In this document: positions 45,132 to 53,608 of the stretch, one piece after another
Numbering within the stretch: position 1 is the stretch's first letter
Layout of the letters: each line of letters opens with the position of its first letter
Origin: Brevibacterium daeguense
GTDB lineage: Bacteria; Actinomycetota; Actinomycetes; Actinomycetales; Brevibacteriaceae
DNA: 64,000 nt
Direction of reading: 5' to 3'
Assembly (NCBI RefSeq): GCF_021729135.1
Contig: NZ_JAJTWW010000004.1
Location: 186,001 to 250,000, forward strand
The notes under the pieces: model-generated
Seen by the model: the letters and a program-made list of their open reading frames with translations, nothing else
The model's database searches: none
What the model was told of the DNA's origin: nothing
Translations under genes and position numbers: made by a program

Positions 45132-45437
45132 TTACCAGCTGGACTTGGTAATTCCGGGCAGTTCGCCCTTGTGCGCCATTTCACGGAAACGGACGCGCGA
45201 CAGGCCGAATTTGCGGAGGTATCCGCGGGGGCGGCCGTCGACCTGGTCCCGGTTGCGGAGGCGGACCGGAGAGGCGTCACGGGGCAGCTTCTGCAGACCC
45301 AGGCGAGCCTCCTCGCGCTGCTCATCGGTGCTGTCGGGGTGGACGAGCTGGCGCTTGAGGGTGGCGCGGCGCTCTGCGTAGCGATCCACGATCTCGCGGC
45401 GCTGCTCGTCGCGGGCGATCTTCGATTTCTTGGCCAT
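45132..45437 (-). CDS. rpsN: 30S ribosomal protein S14, zinc-free form
   Basis: A 101-residue S14 of the long class without any Cys, so it lacks the zinc ribbon of the 61-residue type usually encoded in the main ribosomal operon of actinobacteria. Motifs: [55 protein letters not shown]. It binds 16S rRNA in the small-subunit head. It is 6 bp after rpmG, forming a rpmB-rpmG-rpsN group typical of zinc-sparing paralogues. Confidence 0.95.
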   Translation of the reverse strand: MAKKSKIARDEQRREIVDRYAERRATLKRQLVHPDSTDEQREEARLGLQKLPRDASPVRLRNRDQVDGRPRGYLRKFGLSRVRFREMAHKGELPGITKSSW

Positions 45438-45443
45438 CAGCGC

Positions 45444-45611
45444 TCAGCGCTCCTCTCGGAAGTCGACGTGCTTGCGGATCTTCGGGTCGTACTTCTTGAG
45501 CACGATCCGGTCGGGGCTGTTGCGGCGATTCTTCCGGGTCACATAGGTGTATCCGGTGCCGGCCGTCGACTTCAGCTTGATGATGGGGCGGATGTCCTGT
45601 GCTTTGGCCAT
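45444..45611 (-). CDS. rpmG: 50S ribosomal protein L33, zinc-free form
   Basis: A 55-residue L33: [20 protein letters not shown], then [33 protein letters not shown]. It has no Cys, whereas the zinc form carries two CxxC pairs. Its start overlaps the rpmB stop by one base. It is a component of the large subunit near the E site. Confidence 0.95.
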   Translation of the reverse strand: MAKAQDIRPIIKLKSTAGTGYTYVTRKNRRNSPDRIVLKKYDPKIRKHVDFREER

Positions 45612-45847
45612 CAGAGCTTCACTCCCTTGGCAATGAGTTCGCTGACCACGGAGTCGATTCCGCGGGCGTCGATGACCTTCATCCCCTTGGTGGAGACGGT
45701 CAGGGTCACGCTCCGGCGCAGCGAGGGCACGAAGTAGCGCTTCTTCTGAATATTGGGGTCGAACCGGCGCTTGGTCTTCCGGTTCGAGTGGGACACATTG
45801 TGTCCGAAACCGGGTACGGCTCCGGTCACCTGGCAGGTTGCTGCCAT
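45611..45847 (-). CDS. rpmB: 50S ribosomal protein L28, zinc-free form
   Basis: A 78-residue L28: [32 protein letters not shown], then [19 protein letters not shown]. It has only one Cys (residue 5), so no metal ribbon. It is the first gene of the three-gene ribosomal group and its ATG has GGAGGAG upstream. In several actinobacteria such groups are repressed by Zur when zinc is plentiful. Confidence 0.95.
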   Translation of the reverse strand: MAATCQVTGAVPGFGHNVSHSNRKTKRRFDPNIQKKRYFVPSLRRSVTLTVSTKGMKVIDARGIDSVVSELIAKGVKL

Positions 45848-46278
45848 TTCTCTCCTCCAGTTTCACTAATGGTGGCGGTCCTCCCCGCAGGGGGCCGCGT
45901 GGTCGTCCAGGACCCGCGTTGGACGCGCCGCAGACATCACACAGTTGCGTCACCGGCGATTCGATCCCCGGTGAAGGGATTGTGTCGGCCACTTCCGCGC
46001 ACGCCTCGAAAGGCACACGAATCCGTGACGAGATGTCTCATCAGCGCTGAGCTGAAGCCTGTGAGAGAGGGCCGAAGCTATGATGCAGCGCTCAATGAGC
46101 ACTGTGCCGACGAACGACTGCGTTCGGGAGAACCCGATCAATCGACGACACAACAGATGACAATGATATTGGAAGGCGAGGGAGGCAGGCAAATTCAGTT
46201 GCCGGACGTCGCGCATCGTGCAAGAGTGTTCGCCATGGACTGCCCACAGGCCGCCCACGAGGCTAGGAACATCATCAT
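45848..46278. other. 431-bp divergent region between rpmB and a membrane-protein gene
   Basis: No gene is supported here. The open frames across it lack start signals and normal codon bias. It holds an inverted repeat with arms TCACCGG and CCGGTGA (45,950-45,974) and a Zur-like sequence at 46,158-46,172. The right half is noticeably richer in A and T than its surroundings, in keeping with promoter DNA for both divergent genes. Confidence 0.5.
46158..46172. promoter_or_regulatory. possible Zur box
   Basis: TGACAATGATATTGG agrees at 11 of 15 positions with the actinobacterial Zur consensus as I recall it (TGAAAATGATTTTCA), and has the inner palindrome CAAT-GAT-ATTG. It lies about 310 bp upstream of rpmB, farther than usual, and 107 bp upstream of the divergent gene, so assignment is tentative. 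Confidence 0.35.
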
Positions 46279-47262
46279 ATGAATCCATCCTCTCCCCACG
46301 GCGATGTGCCTGGTCAGGAGCGGAATCGGCCTCGGATCAAACCCGCGCAGAGTGACAGCTGGGGATCCGTCGCGGCCGACCGTGCCGACGCCGCACAACA
46401 GCAGCGGACCGAGGCGCAGCACTGGACCGGGACGCAGCATCAGGCCGGGACGCAGCACTGGACCGGGCCAGACGGCGTCGAATACTGCCGGACCGCCGAC
46501 GGCGCCGAGTACTGGCGCGCAGGCGATGGCCGCTTCTATCCGCTCTCGTCGGCCCAGCCGGAACCCGCCCCGGTCGAGCAGTCGACCTACTACGACTACA
46601 TCGCCGCGCACACGGGCGAGTTCCAGCGCACGGGTGCTGCGACCCCGGTCGGCGAGGAGTCACGCGCCGATGTGGGGCGCCGCAGAGGCCGTCGAACCGT
46701 CGGCGTCGTCCTCGGCAGCCTGGCAGCAGTTGCGGTCGTCGCCGGAGCAGTGGTGCTGGGCGGTCAGGCGTTCGGGCCCGATCAGGGCATTCGCGCCACC
46801 GAGCTGCCCGCCTCGAAGACCGCCGAGGCGCCGGTTGAGTCGGAGCCGGCTCAGGATTCGTCGACCGCCGCAGGCACCGTGGACCCCGGCGCGGTGCTGC
46901 AGGCACGCGCGGAACAGGACACGGCGAAGGCGATGGAAGACCTCGAGGGAGCATGGGTCGTCCAGCTCAGCGCCAAGCAGGAGGGCCTCAAGACGGAGGG
47001 CAGGACCTGGACCGAGGCGGACATCCTCGCCGAGTTCGAGCAGAACAGCTCGGAGCATCCCGACGCCCTGCTGCTGTGGAGCGGCGACTGGTCGACGTTC
47101 CAGTTCGACGACTACTGGGTGACGGTCCTCGACCAGGCATACGACACCCCGGACGATGCCCTCGCCCAGTGCCGGGAGATGGGCATCGACCGGGATCACT
47201 GCTTCGCGAAGAAGCTGTCGACGACCGACGGGCCCGAGGAGTCGACGAAGCTCAACCCCTGA
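46279..47262 (+). CDS. membrane protein with C-terminal secreted WSGDWSTF-type domain
   Basis: A 327-residue single-pass protein. Residues 1 to about 135 are hydrophilic with short repeats (QHWTGTQHQAG) and two YCRTADG/YWRAGDG turns. A transmembrane helix spans about 140-163. The extracytoplasmic C-terminus (about 225-320) has WVVQLSAKQEGLKTEGRTWT, LLLWSGDWSTFQFDDYWVTV and an ending CREMGIDRDHCFAKKLS, which resembles a domain found at the C-terminus of some actinobacterial Ser/Thr kinases and zinc-ribbon membrane proteins. Function unknown; two Cys in the last block may pair. Confidence 0.72.
   Translation: MNPSSPHGDVPGQERNRPRIKPAQSDSWGSVAADRADAAQQQRTEAQHWTGTQHQAGTQHWTGPDGVEYCRTADGAEYWRAGDGRFYPLSSAQPEPAPVEQSTYYDYIAAHTGEFQRTGAATPVGEESRADVGRRRGRRTVGVVLGSLAAVAVVAGAVVLGGQAFGPDQGIRATELPASKTAEAPVESEPAQDSSTAAGTVDPGAVLQARAEQDTAKAMEDLEGAWVVQLSAKQEGLKTEGRTWTEADILAEFEQNSSEHPDALLLWSGDWSTFQFDDYWVTVLDQAYDTPDDALAQCREMGIDRDHCFAKKLSTTDGPEESTKLNP
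46414..46467 (+). repeat. three 18-bp tandem units in the N-terminal coding region
   Basis: Units at 46,414-46,431, 46,432-46,449 and 46,450-46,467, of the form ACGCAGCACTGGACCGGG with small differences in the middle copy. They encode TQHWTG-like hexapeptides (residues 46-63) and could vary in number by slippage. Confidence 0.8.
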
Positions 47263-47274
47263 GCCGCGACCCGC

Positions 47275-48762
47275 TCAGGCGAGCATGACGAGCGGCTCTT
47301 CGAGCGCCCGGCCGACATCGGCGAGGAAGCGGGAGATCGCCTCGCCGTCGACCACGCGGTGGTCGGCCGACACCGACAGGGTCGTGACCTCGCGGACGAC
47401 GAGCTCGTCGTCGATCACCCACGGCCGCTTCCGCACGCTGCCGAACGCGAGGATCGCCGATTCCCCCGGGTTGATGATCGGGGTGCCGCTGTCGACGCCG
47501 AAGACGCCCACATTCGTGATCGTGATGGTGCCCCCGGCCTGCTCGGCGGGTCCGGTGCGGCCGGCACGGGCGGTCTCGGTGAGGTCGGTGAGCGCGGCTG
47601 CCAGCTCGGCCAGGCCCATCCGGTGGGCGTCCTTGATGTTGGGCACGATCAGGCCGCGCGGGGTCGCCGCCGCGATTCCGAGGTTGACGTAGTGCTTGAC
47701 CACGATCTCCTCGCCGTCGAGCACCGCGTTGATCCGCGGAGTGCGCTGTGCGGCCCAGATCACGGCTCGGGCGACGACGAGCAGCGGCGAGACCCGGACG
47801 TCCTCGCCCAGCAGCTTCGTCGTCTTGAGGTGGCGGACGAATTCCATGGTGCGCGTGACGTCGACGTCGAGGAACTCGGTGACGTGGGGGGCGGTGAAGG
47901 CGGAGTCGACCATCGCCTTGGCCATCATCCTGCCGACGCCCTTGAGCGGGATCCGCTCCTCTGCCCCGGTCCCGGTCCCGGTCCCGATCGCCGAGGCGCC
48001 GGCAGCCGCGGTGTCGACCGCAGCAGCATCGGTTGCAGCAGCGGTCGTGTCGGTGCCCGCCTCGAGGTGGGCCAGCAGGTCCTCACGGGTCACCTCTCCC
48101 CGAGGACCCGTCGGCGTCACCTCGGACAGGTCGATGCCCCTGTCCTTGGCGAGCTTGCGCACCGGAGGCTTGGCCAGCGGGCGCGGACCGCCGGTTCCGG
48201 AACCGGCTGATTCGACCTGCTGGGCGAACGCCGCCGGGTCAGCGCCGGTCGACTCCGGTGCAGTACCCGGCAGCGCGGCTCCGGCGGCGGGTGCGGAGGT
48301 GTCTCGGCCCGCTGGTGCCGGCGCAGCAGCTGCTCCAGCACCCCTGCGGGGACGGCGCTTCGAGGAGGCGGCCTTGACGCCGTACCCGACGAGGTTGGGT
48401 CCGGCCGTGCCGGAATCAGCCGGCTGGCCGCCCTGATCGGCAGGGGCGGCGGGCGCCTCGGGCCGGCCTGCCGGCTCCGGCTGCGCGGTCTGCTCCGGTG
48501 CCTGCGGCTGTTCGGCGGTGCCGCCGGGCTCGCCGAAGCGGACGATCGGGGTGCCGACCTCGACGGTCTGGCCTTCCTCGACCAGCAGCGCGCCGATCGT
48601 GCCCGCCTGCGGGCTGGGCAGCTCGACGAGGGATTTGGCGGTCTCGATCTCCACCAGGACCTGGTTGACGGTGACAGTGTCGCCGGCGGTGACCTTCCAG
48701 GTCACGATCTCGGCTTCGGTCAGTCCCTCGCCGACGTCGGGGAGGATGAAAAGTTCTGACAT
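47275..48762 (-). CDS. 2-oxoacid dehydrogenase E2 (dihydrolipoamide acyltransferase)
   Basis: A 495-residue E2 chain. The lipoyl domain covers residues 1 to about 77 with lipoyl-lysine Lys43 (EIETAKSLVELPS). A Pro/Ala/Gly linker leads to the E1/E3-binding domain near 195-235 (VRKLAKDRGIDLSEVTPTGPRGEVTREDL), then the catalytic domain with the active-site SADHRVVDGEAISRF. There is one lipoyl domain, as in branched-chain complexes. It follows the E1-beta gene by 35 bp. E3 is not in the window. Branched-chain 2-oxoacids are favoured as substrate; pyruvate cannot be excluded. Confidence 0.9.
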   Translation of the reverse strand: MSELFILPDVGEGLTEAEIVTWKVTAGDTVTVNQVLVEIETAKSLVELPSPQAGTIGALLVEEGQTVEVGTPIVRFGEPGGTAEQPQAPEQTAQPEPAGRPEAPAAPADQGGQPADSGTAGPNLVGYGVKAASSKRRPRRGAGAAAAPAPAGRDTSAPAAGAALPGTAPESTGADPAAFAQQVESAGSGTGGPRPLAKPPVRKLAKDRGIDLSEVTPTGPRGEVTREDLLAHLEAGTDTTAAATDAAAVDTAAAGASAIGTGTGTGAEERIPLKGVGRMMAKAMVDSAFTAPHVTEFLDVDVTRTMEFVRHLKTTKLLGEDVRVSPLLVVARAVIWAAQRTPRINAVLDGEEIVVKHYVNLGIAAATPRGLIVPNIKDAHRMGLAELAAALTDLTETARAGRTGPAEQAGGTITITNVGVFGVDSGTPIINPGESAILAFGSVRKRPWVIDDELVVREVTTLSVSADHRVVDGEAISRFLADVGRALEEPLVMLA

Positions 48763-48797
48763 GGGTACCCTTCAGCAGAGGTTCGGGCCGACGATGA

Positions 48798-49772
48798 TCA
48801 ATAGGCCAGGACGCGGTCCACACCGTCGAGGATGCGGTCCAGATCCGGCAGGTAGTGGTGTTCGAGCTTCGAGCCGGGGTAGGGCGTGTGGAAGCCGCCG
48901 ACTCTGAGCACCGGTGCCTCGAGGTGATAGAAGCTGCGTTCGGTGATGCGGGCGGCGATCTCCGCGCCGAGCCCGAGGAACACCGGGGCCTCGTGCGTGA
49001 CGACCAGCCGGCCGGTCTTCTTCACCGATGCCTCGATCGTGTCGAAGTCGATGGGATTGAGGCTGCGCAGGTCGATGAGCTCGACGCTGGTGCCCTCGTC
49101 GGCGGCCGCGGCCACCACATCGGCTGCGGTCGGCATCAGCGGTCCGTAGGCCACCAGCGTGACGTCGGTGCCCTCGGTCACCACCTGGGCGGTGTGCGGG
49201 CCCGGCCCGCGATTGTCGGTGTCGACCTCGCCGCGCAGCCAGTACCGGCGCTTGGGCTCGAAGAACATCACCGGGTCGGGGCTGTCGATGGCCTCCTGGA
49301 TCATCCAGTAGGCGTCGTGCGGGGTCGACGGGGAGATGATGCGCAGGCCCGCGTGGTGGGCGAACACCGCCTCGGGGCTCTCCGAGTGATGCTCGGGCGA
49401 GCCGATCCCTCCCCCGTACGGGACCCGGATGACGACCGGCAGGCTCTCATGCCCGCGCGTGCGGTTGTGGAGCTTGGCCAGCTGCGTGACGATCTGGTCG
49501 TAGGCGGGGTAGATGAACGCATCGAACTGGATCTCGATGACCGGCCGATAGCCGCGGATCGCCATCCCGATCGACGTGCCGACGATCCCGGACTCGGCCA
49601 GCGGCGCATCGATCACCCGCCGCTGCCCGAAATCCTTCTGCAGGCCCTCGGTGACGCGGAAGACGCCGCCGAGCTTGCCGATGTCCTCGCCGATGAGCAC
49701 GACCTTGTCGTCATCCTCCATCGCCTTGCGCAGACCGGCGGTGATCGCCTTGGACAGAGCCAGGGTCGGCAT
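48798..49772 (-). CDS. 2-oxoacid dehydrogenase E1, beta subunit
   Basis: A 324-residue transketolase-like subunit. Conserved blocks include LIGEDIGKLGGVFRVTEGL, RVIDAPLAESGIVGTSIGMAIRG, EIQFDAFIYPAYDQIVTQLAKL, RVPYGGGIGSPEHHSESPEA and FLGLGAEIAARI near the C-terminus. The chain completes the ThDP active site with the alpha subunit, whose gene ends one base before its ATG at 49,772. The HHSES motif matches branched-chain E1-beta as well as Gram-positive PdhB. Confidence 0.9.
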   Translation of the reverse strand: MPTLALSKAITAGLRKAMEDDDKVVLIGEDIGKLGGVFRVTEGLQKDFGQRRVIDAPLAESGIVGTSIGMAIRGYRPVIEIQFDAFIYPAYDQIVTQLAKLHNRTRGHESLPVVIRVPYGGGIGSPEHHSESPEAVFAHHAGLRIISPSTPHDAYWMIQEAIDSPDPVMFFEPKRRYWLRGEVDTDNRGPGPHTAQVVTEGTDVTLVAYGPLMPTAADVVAAAADEGTSVELIDLRSLNPIDFDTIEASVKKTGRLVVTHEAPVFLGLGAEIAARITERSFYHLEAPVLRVGGFHTPYPGSKLEHHYLPDLDRILDGVDRVLAY

Positions 49773-49773
49773 C

Positions 49774-50925
49774 TCAGCGGGCTCCTTCGGTCGAGTCCTC
49801 GAAGGAGGCCAGGTAGTCGAGATACTCGGCCCTCTCCTCCTCCACGAGGGAGTGCGGTTCCCGGTAGGCGTAGGCGAAGATCTCGGCCGGGTCCGGCTCC
49901 GCCATGCTGATGCAGTTCTCGCGGATCCGCGCAGCCAGGGCGTCGGCCTCCGCGTCGACCTCGACGAAGAACTCCTCGGGAGTGCCGAGCGACTCCAAGT
50001 GGGCCCGCAGCCGCGTGATCGGATCCTTCGCAGCCCACGCCTCCGTGGTGGCCGCGTCCCGATACTTCGTCGGATCGTCCGCGGTCGTATGAGCACCCAT
50101 CCGGTAGGTGAACGCCTCGATGAGCATCGGCCCGTGGCCGGCGCGCACGCTGTCCAGCGAGGCACGGGCGACGGCGTACATCGCGATGATGTCATTGCCG
50201 TCGACCCGCACCCCGGGGACACCGAACCCCTGCCCGCGCATGAACAGCGGCACCCTCGTCTGCACGGAGGTCGGCTCGGAGATCGCCCACTGGTTGTTCT
50301 GGCAGAAGAACAGCACCGGCGCATTGAAGGCCCCGGCGAAGGTCAGCGCCTCGGACACGTCGCCCTGAGAGGTCGCCCCATCCCCGAAACAGGCGACTGT
50401 GGCGGTGTCGCGGGCCGGATCACCGGTGCCGACCTCTCCGTCAAGACCGACGCCCATCGCGTAGCCGGTGGCGTGCAGGGTCTGGGACCCGATGACGATG
50501 GTGTAGGTGTGGAAGTTGTGCTCCTGGGGATCCCACCCGCCGTGGTTCTGTCCACGGAACAGGCCGAGCAGGGTTTCGGGGGCGACACCGCGGCACCATG
50601 CCACCCCATGCTCGCGGTAGGTCGGGAACACGAAGTCCTGCGGCCGCAGCGCCCGCCCCATTCCGATCTGGGCGGCCTCCTGGCCCAGCAGCGGCGCCCA
50701 CAGGCCCAGCTGTCCCTGCCGCTGCAGGGCGTTGCCCTCCGCGTCGACCCGGCGCACCAGCACCATGTCCTTGTAGAACCCGCGCAGATCCTCGTCGTCG
50801 AGCTCCGCGGCGAAGGCGTCGTATTCTCCCGAGCTGATGCGTTCGCCATCGGGCGTCAGCATCTGAATCATCCGGGGCTCAGAACTCGTCCTCGAGTCCG
50901 AAGCCTGCGCAATGTTCGATGTCAT
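49774..50925 (-). CDS. 2-oxoacid dehydrogenase E1, alpha subunit
   Basis: A 383-residue ThDP-binding subunit. The ThDP motif runs from Gly181 (GDGATSQGDVSEA) to the NN pair near 210 (FFCQNNQWAIS), the classical GDG-x(26)-NN arrangement. The regulatory-type loop TYRMGAHTTADDPTKYRD is present. The ATG at 50,925 has GAGGAG upstream, preferred to an earlier in-frame start at 50,976. First gene of the E1a-E1b-E2 run, so the promoter should be in 50,926-51,250. Together they oxidatively decarboxylate a 2-oxoacid to an acyl-CoA. Confidence 0.9.
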   Translation of the reverse strand: MTSNIAQASDSRTSSEPRMIQMLTPDGERISSGEYDAFAAELDDEDLRGFYKDMVLVRRVDAEGNALQRQGQLGLWAPLLGQEAAQIGMGRALRPQDFVFPTYREHGVAWCRGVAPETLLGLFRGQNHGGWDPQEHNFHTYTIVIGSQTLHATGYAMGVGLDGEVGTGDPARDTATVACFGDGATSQGDVSEALTFAGAFNAPVLFFCQNNQWAISEPTSVQTRVPLFMRGQGFGVPGVRVDGNDIIAMYAVARASLDSVRAGHGPMLIEAFTYRMGAHTTADDPTKYRDAATTEAWAAKDPITRLRAHLESLGTPEEFFVEVDAEADALAARIRENCISMAEPDPAEIFAYAYREPHSLVEEERAEYLDYLASFEDSTEGAR

Positions 50926-51250
50926 AGCAGTCTCCTCACGTTGTGGCAGGCCGGAACGAGATTGTCGTCCGGTCACCAGAACCTCACGGGGTGGTGCGCG
51001 GGTGTGCGCCCGACCCCGACATGGTGATGCGTTTCACATGGTGAATATACGCTAACGGAAAGTCAGGCACCGTGCCACTCCTGCATCCCGCACCACCTGT
51101 GCATCCGCACCACCTGTCGCAGCCGAGCTCCTGAATGGTCGTGACTTCCACGCTATGTCCCCACGCAGGCGCTTGTGGTCCGGCACCGAGGGACGCGGCC
51201 GAATTTCCACTCCCCTCACAATTGCTCGGACATCGGAGTATCTGCCCATG
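50926..51250. other. 325-bp promoter region of the 2-oxoacid dehydrogenase genes
   Basis: No gene seen. Between 51,020 and 51,050 it has a compact AT-rich island with the repeat and palindrome described separately; the rest is GC-rich. The minus strand reads TATATT right beside the palindrome, a possible -10 element for the E1-alpha gene, about 120 bp from its ATG. Confidence 0.5.
51020..51045. promoter_or_regulatory. palindrome and direct repeat in the 2-oxoacid dehydrogenase promoter
   Basis: TTCACATGGTGAA (51,033-51,045) is a perfect palindrome of arms TTCAC and GTGAA. CATGGTGA occurs twice, at 51,020-51,027 and 51,037-51,044, 17 bp apart. Such an arrangement beside a likely -10 sequence suits a repressor or activator site; the cognate factor is unknown. 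Confidence 0.5.
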
Positions 51251-52771
51251 TCAGCGCCGTCGGCCCGTGTACTCGCGAGTGCGGGTGACCTCGCCGGAGA
51301 AGAACCCGGCGCTGCGCGCCGACCAGGCGAGCAGGGCCGCGTTGCCCCCGGCGTACAGCGACGCGATGGTCGTTTCGTAGACCGCCCCGCCGTGGGGGAA
51401 CCCCGGGGAGGCGAGCCGCTGCCCGATCTCCTCATCGGTCATGCCCTCGAACATCGGGTCGTCGGCGAGCGCCTCGAAGTCGAGATCGACGGTGATCGTG
51501 CTCCAATGCGGATGGTCCGGGTTCTGATTGCCGTCGAGGTCGGGCACCAGGTCCTGCTCGTGCTCGATGGACAGGGTCGACACTTCAGGCGGGATGTCGA
51601 AGTCGGAGACCGGGCTCGCCACGGTGAACAGGGCCGTGACGTTGACGTCGGCGAGGAAGCCGGGGTCGGCCGCCAGTGAGGCCGCGGTCAGGCCGCCCTG
51701 CGAATATCCGACGAGCATGACCTCCTCGTCGGCGGCGATCCCGGCGTCTGCGACAGCCTGTCGGATGACTTCCCGCATCACGGTATCGTGGCCTGCCGCG
51801 CCTTCGACGTTGGTCGTCAGATCGGTCGAGTTGGCGCCCGGCGCGGTCGACCAGTCCGTCGTCGCAGGCACGTAGACGATCCACCGGGTGGTGCCGTCGG
51901 CGCTCTCGATCCGTTCGATCTGCACCATCCCGTTGTCCAGTCCGCGATGGCTGTCGAGTTCGCGGGAGAAGAGCTCCACGGCGTTCGCCGGGGCCGCCCG
52001 GGTGCCGCCGGGTGGCTGCGGCCGCTCGGCAGCGCTCACCTCGACTCCGGTCCTGCCGAACTGGCCCGCCAGCCGTCCGCCGCCGATCAGCATCTCGGTC
52101 AGCGACTGCGAGTCGTGCGGCCAGGGTGCCGCGTCGCCGAAACCTGCGTGAATTCCCGGCGGGACGCCGGCGAATCCGGCGACGAAGCCCGGCAGGACGT
52201 GCTCGATGACGACTCCGACCGAGTCGGACTCGGCGAACAGCGCCCGGCCGACTCCCTGCAGCACCTCGTCGGTGACCTCGGACAGGTCGATGCCGAGCGC
52301 CTCCTCCAGCGCGTCGTCGAGGCCGGTGCGGTCGATGACATAGATCGCACCGCCCACGAACCCTGCCCCGACGATGACAGCCGGCGTCATCAGGGCGGTG
52401 CGCGCGGCGTGCCCGAGCAGGTTTCCCATGCCCGAGAGGACCGCTTCGAAGGTGCGGGAGAGGAATCCCTCGGTCTCCCGATAGCTGAGGACGGCGTGCG
52501 CCAGACCCGTGCCCAGCAGGGCGAGCCGGGCCGACACTCCGGCCGCACTGAACGCGAATGCCGCGGATTCCCGTTGCACCGCGAACGCGGTGGCGGGTGA
52601 GGCCAGGGCAGAGGCTTCGAGGACCGGGTCGAGCTCGCGGACAGTGGCATCCATGAGCACCCCGGCGAGCTCGTCGGCGATGCGCAGCAGCTCGGCCGCC
52701 AGCGCATCAAGGTCCTCCATCGCGGCGCGCGTGCCTCCGGAGCCTCCGGTGACGGTGATCTCATGGGCCAT
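51251..52771 (-). CDS. alpha/beta-hydrolase with helical N-terminal domain, linked to a WXG-like gene
   Basis: A 506-residue protein. The first about 110 residues are helical, with the repeat-like pattern of WXG/LXG partner regions (DLDALAAELLRIADELAGVL). A hydrophobic glycine-rich stretch (LMTPAVIVGAGFVGGAIYVI) follows near 120-145. The catalytic half from about 290 has the lipase-type elbow VGYSQGGLTAAS with the nucleophilic Ser, then IEHEQDLVPDLDGN carrying the Asp, and a later His in HPHWSTI. I choose ATG 52,771 because GGAGG sits 6 nt upstream. The gene overlaps the preceding one by 11 nt. Substrate and export route are unknown. Confidence 0.7.
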   Translation of the reverse strand: MAHEITVTGGSGGTRAAMEDLDALAAELLRIADELAGVLMDATVRELDPVLEASALASPATAFAVQRESAAFAFSAAGVSARLALLGTGLAHAVLSYRETEGFLSRTFEAVLSGMGNLLGHAARTALMTPAVIVGAGFVGGAIYVIDRTGLDDALEEALGIDLSEVTDEVLQGVGRALFAESDSVGVVIEHVLPGFVAGFAGVPPGIHAGFGDAAPWPHDSQSLTEMLIGGGRLAGQFGRTGVEVSAAERPQPPGGTRAAPANAVELFSRELDSHRGLDNGMVQIERIESADGTTRWIVYVPATTDWSTAPGANSTDLTTNVEGAAGHDTVMREVIRQAVADAGIAADEEVMLVGYSQGGLTAASLAADPGFLADVNVTALFTVASPVSDFDIPPEVSTLSIEHEQDLVPDLDGNQNPDHPHWSTITVDLDFEALADDPMFEGMTDEEIGQRLASPGFPHGGAVYETTIASLYAGGNAALLAWSARSAGFFSGEVTRTREYTGRRR

Positions 52772-53606
52772 GGCCATCCTCCGCCGCCCGGGTCGTGCCG
52801 GCACTGACGTGCGGTCGCAGCGCTCCTCCCGCAGATGCCGCCACCAGGCAGGAGCGCAGCAGATCGGCGCGCACGCGCTGCCGCACGCGTTCGCGCATGC
52901 CACCTGCTGCGTCGTGTCCGCCCGATGGCGCAGCAGACTGGGCCTCGGCATCGGGGTCGCCGCCATGGGGACAGCCAGGGCAGTCGTGAAGCAGCCATGA
53001 GCGGCCACCGGCGTCCCCGGCCGCGGAGGCGCGGGAGTGCCCGGAGACGCTGCTCACCGGTTCTCCGGACCCCTGCCCGTCGGGACTGCGGAGCCCGCAG
53101 GCGCCCAGCACTGTCACGGCTCCGGCGGGCACGAGGCCGGCGATCAGGTCCGGCAGGGCCGACGCGGCATCGATGCGGCCGAGCAGATAGCCGCTCGCCG
53201 GGTCGACAGGGCTCGATTCCGCCGAGGCGCCCTCCCAGGGGTGCCAGCGCAGCACCGCACAGCAGCCGGTGCCGAGCACTGCTGCCCCGATCACGATCCG
53301 GAGCTGATCGGTGGCGATGTGGAATGCCGCCTGCACCGGACCGGCGGCCAGGATCACCGCTGCGCGGGTCACCCAGTCCTGGGACAGGTCCGTCTGGCCA
53401 TCGTCCAGCCCGAGCGCCCCGGGCACACCTGCACCATCCTCTCCGGAGGCACCTGCACCATCCCTTGCACGCACACCTGCACCATCCCTTCCGAGGTCGA
53501 CAGCGCAGGAGACCGTCGTCGGGCGAAGGTCCGCGGGCCAGGCCCGGTAGAGGTCGGCCGGCAGATCCAGCACCGAGTCGGCGCCGAAGGGAATCCACCG
53601 CGTCAT
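52761..53606 (-). CDS. uncharacterised protein of the second WXG-like locus
   Basis: A 281-residue protein with no recognised family. The N-terminus MTRWIPFGADSVLDLPADLYRAWPADLRPTT looks conserved. Residues about 45-70 are a low-complexity DGAG repeat. A middle portion alternates helix and strand (VQAAFHIATDQLRIVIGAAVLG), and several Cys occur (GTGCCAVLRW, HDCPGCPHGG). The last third is Arg/Ala-rich. It lies between the WXG-like gene and the hydrolase gene, 2 bp after one and overlapping the other by 11 nt. An accessory or chaperone-like role is possible but unproven. Confidence 0.55.
   Translation of the reverse strand: MTRWIPFGADSVLDLPADLYRAWPADLRPTTVSCAVDLGRDGAGVRARDGAGASGEDGAGVPGALGLDDGQTDLSQDWVTRAAVILAAGPVQAAFHIATDQLRIVIGAAVLGTGCCAVLRWHPWEGASAESSPVDPASGYLLGRIDAASALPDLIAGLVPAGAVTVLGACGLRSPDGQGSGEPVSSVSGHSRASAAGDAGGRSWLLHDCPGCPHGGDPDAEAQSAAPSGGHDAAGGMRERVRQRVRADLLRSCLVAASAGGALRPHVSAGTTRAAEDGHGP
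53428..53488 (-). repeat. three 13-bp copies at 24-bp period inside the middle gene
   Basis: ACCTGCACCATCC occurs at 53,428-53,440, 53,452-53,464 and 53,476-53,488. The 24-bp period adds whole codons and encodes DGAG-plus-four-residue units. It looks like a recent in-frame expansion. Confidence 0.85.
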
Positions 53607-53608
53607 GC

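Noticed and set aside
45950..45974. T-arm-like inverted repeat resembling part of a tRNA gene
   Set aside because: Only one stem-loop is present; no acceptor, D or anticodon arms can be drawn, so I treat it as a small palindrome.
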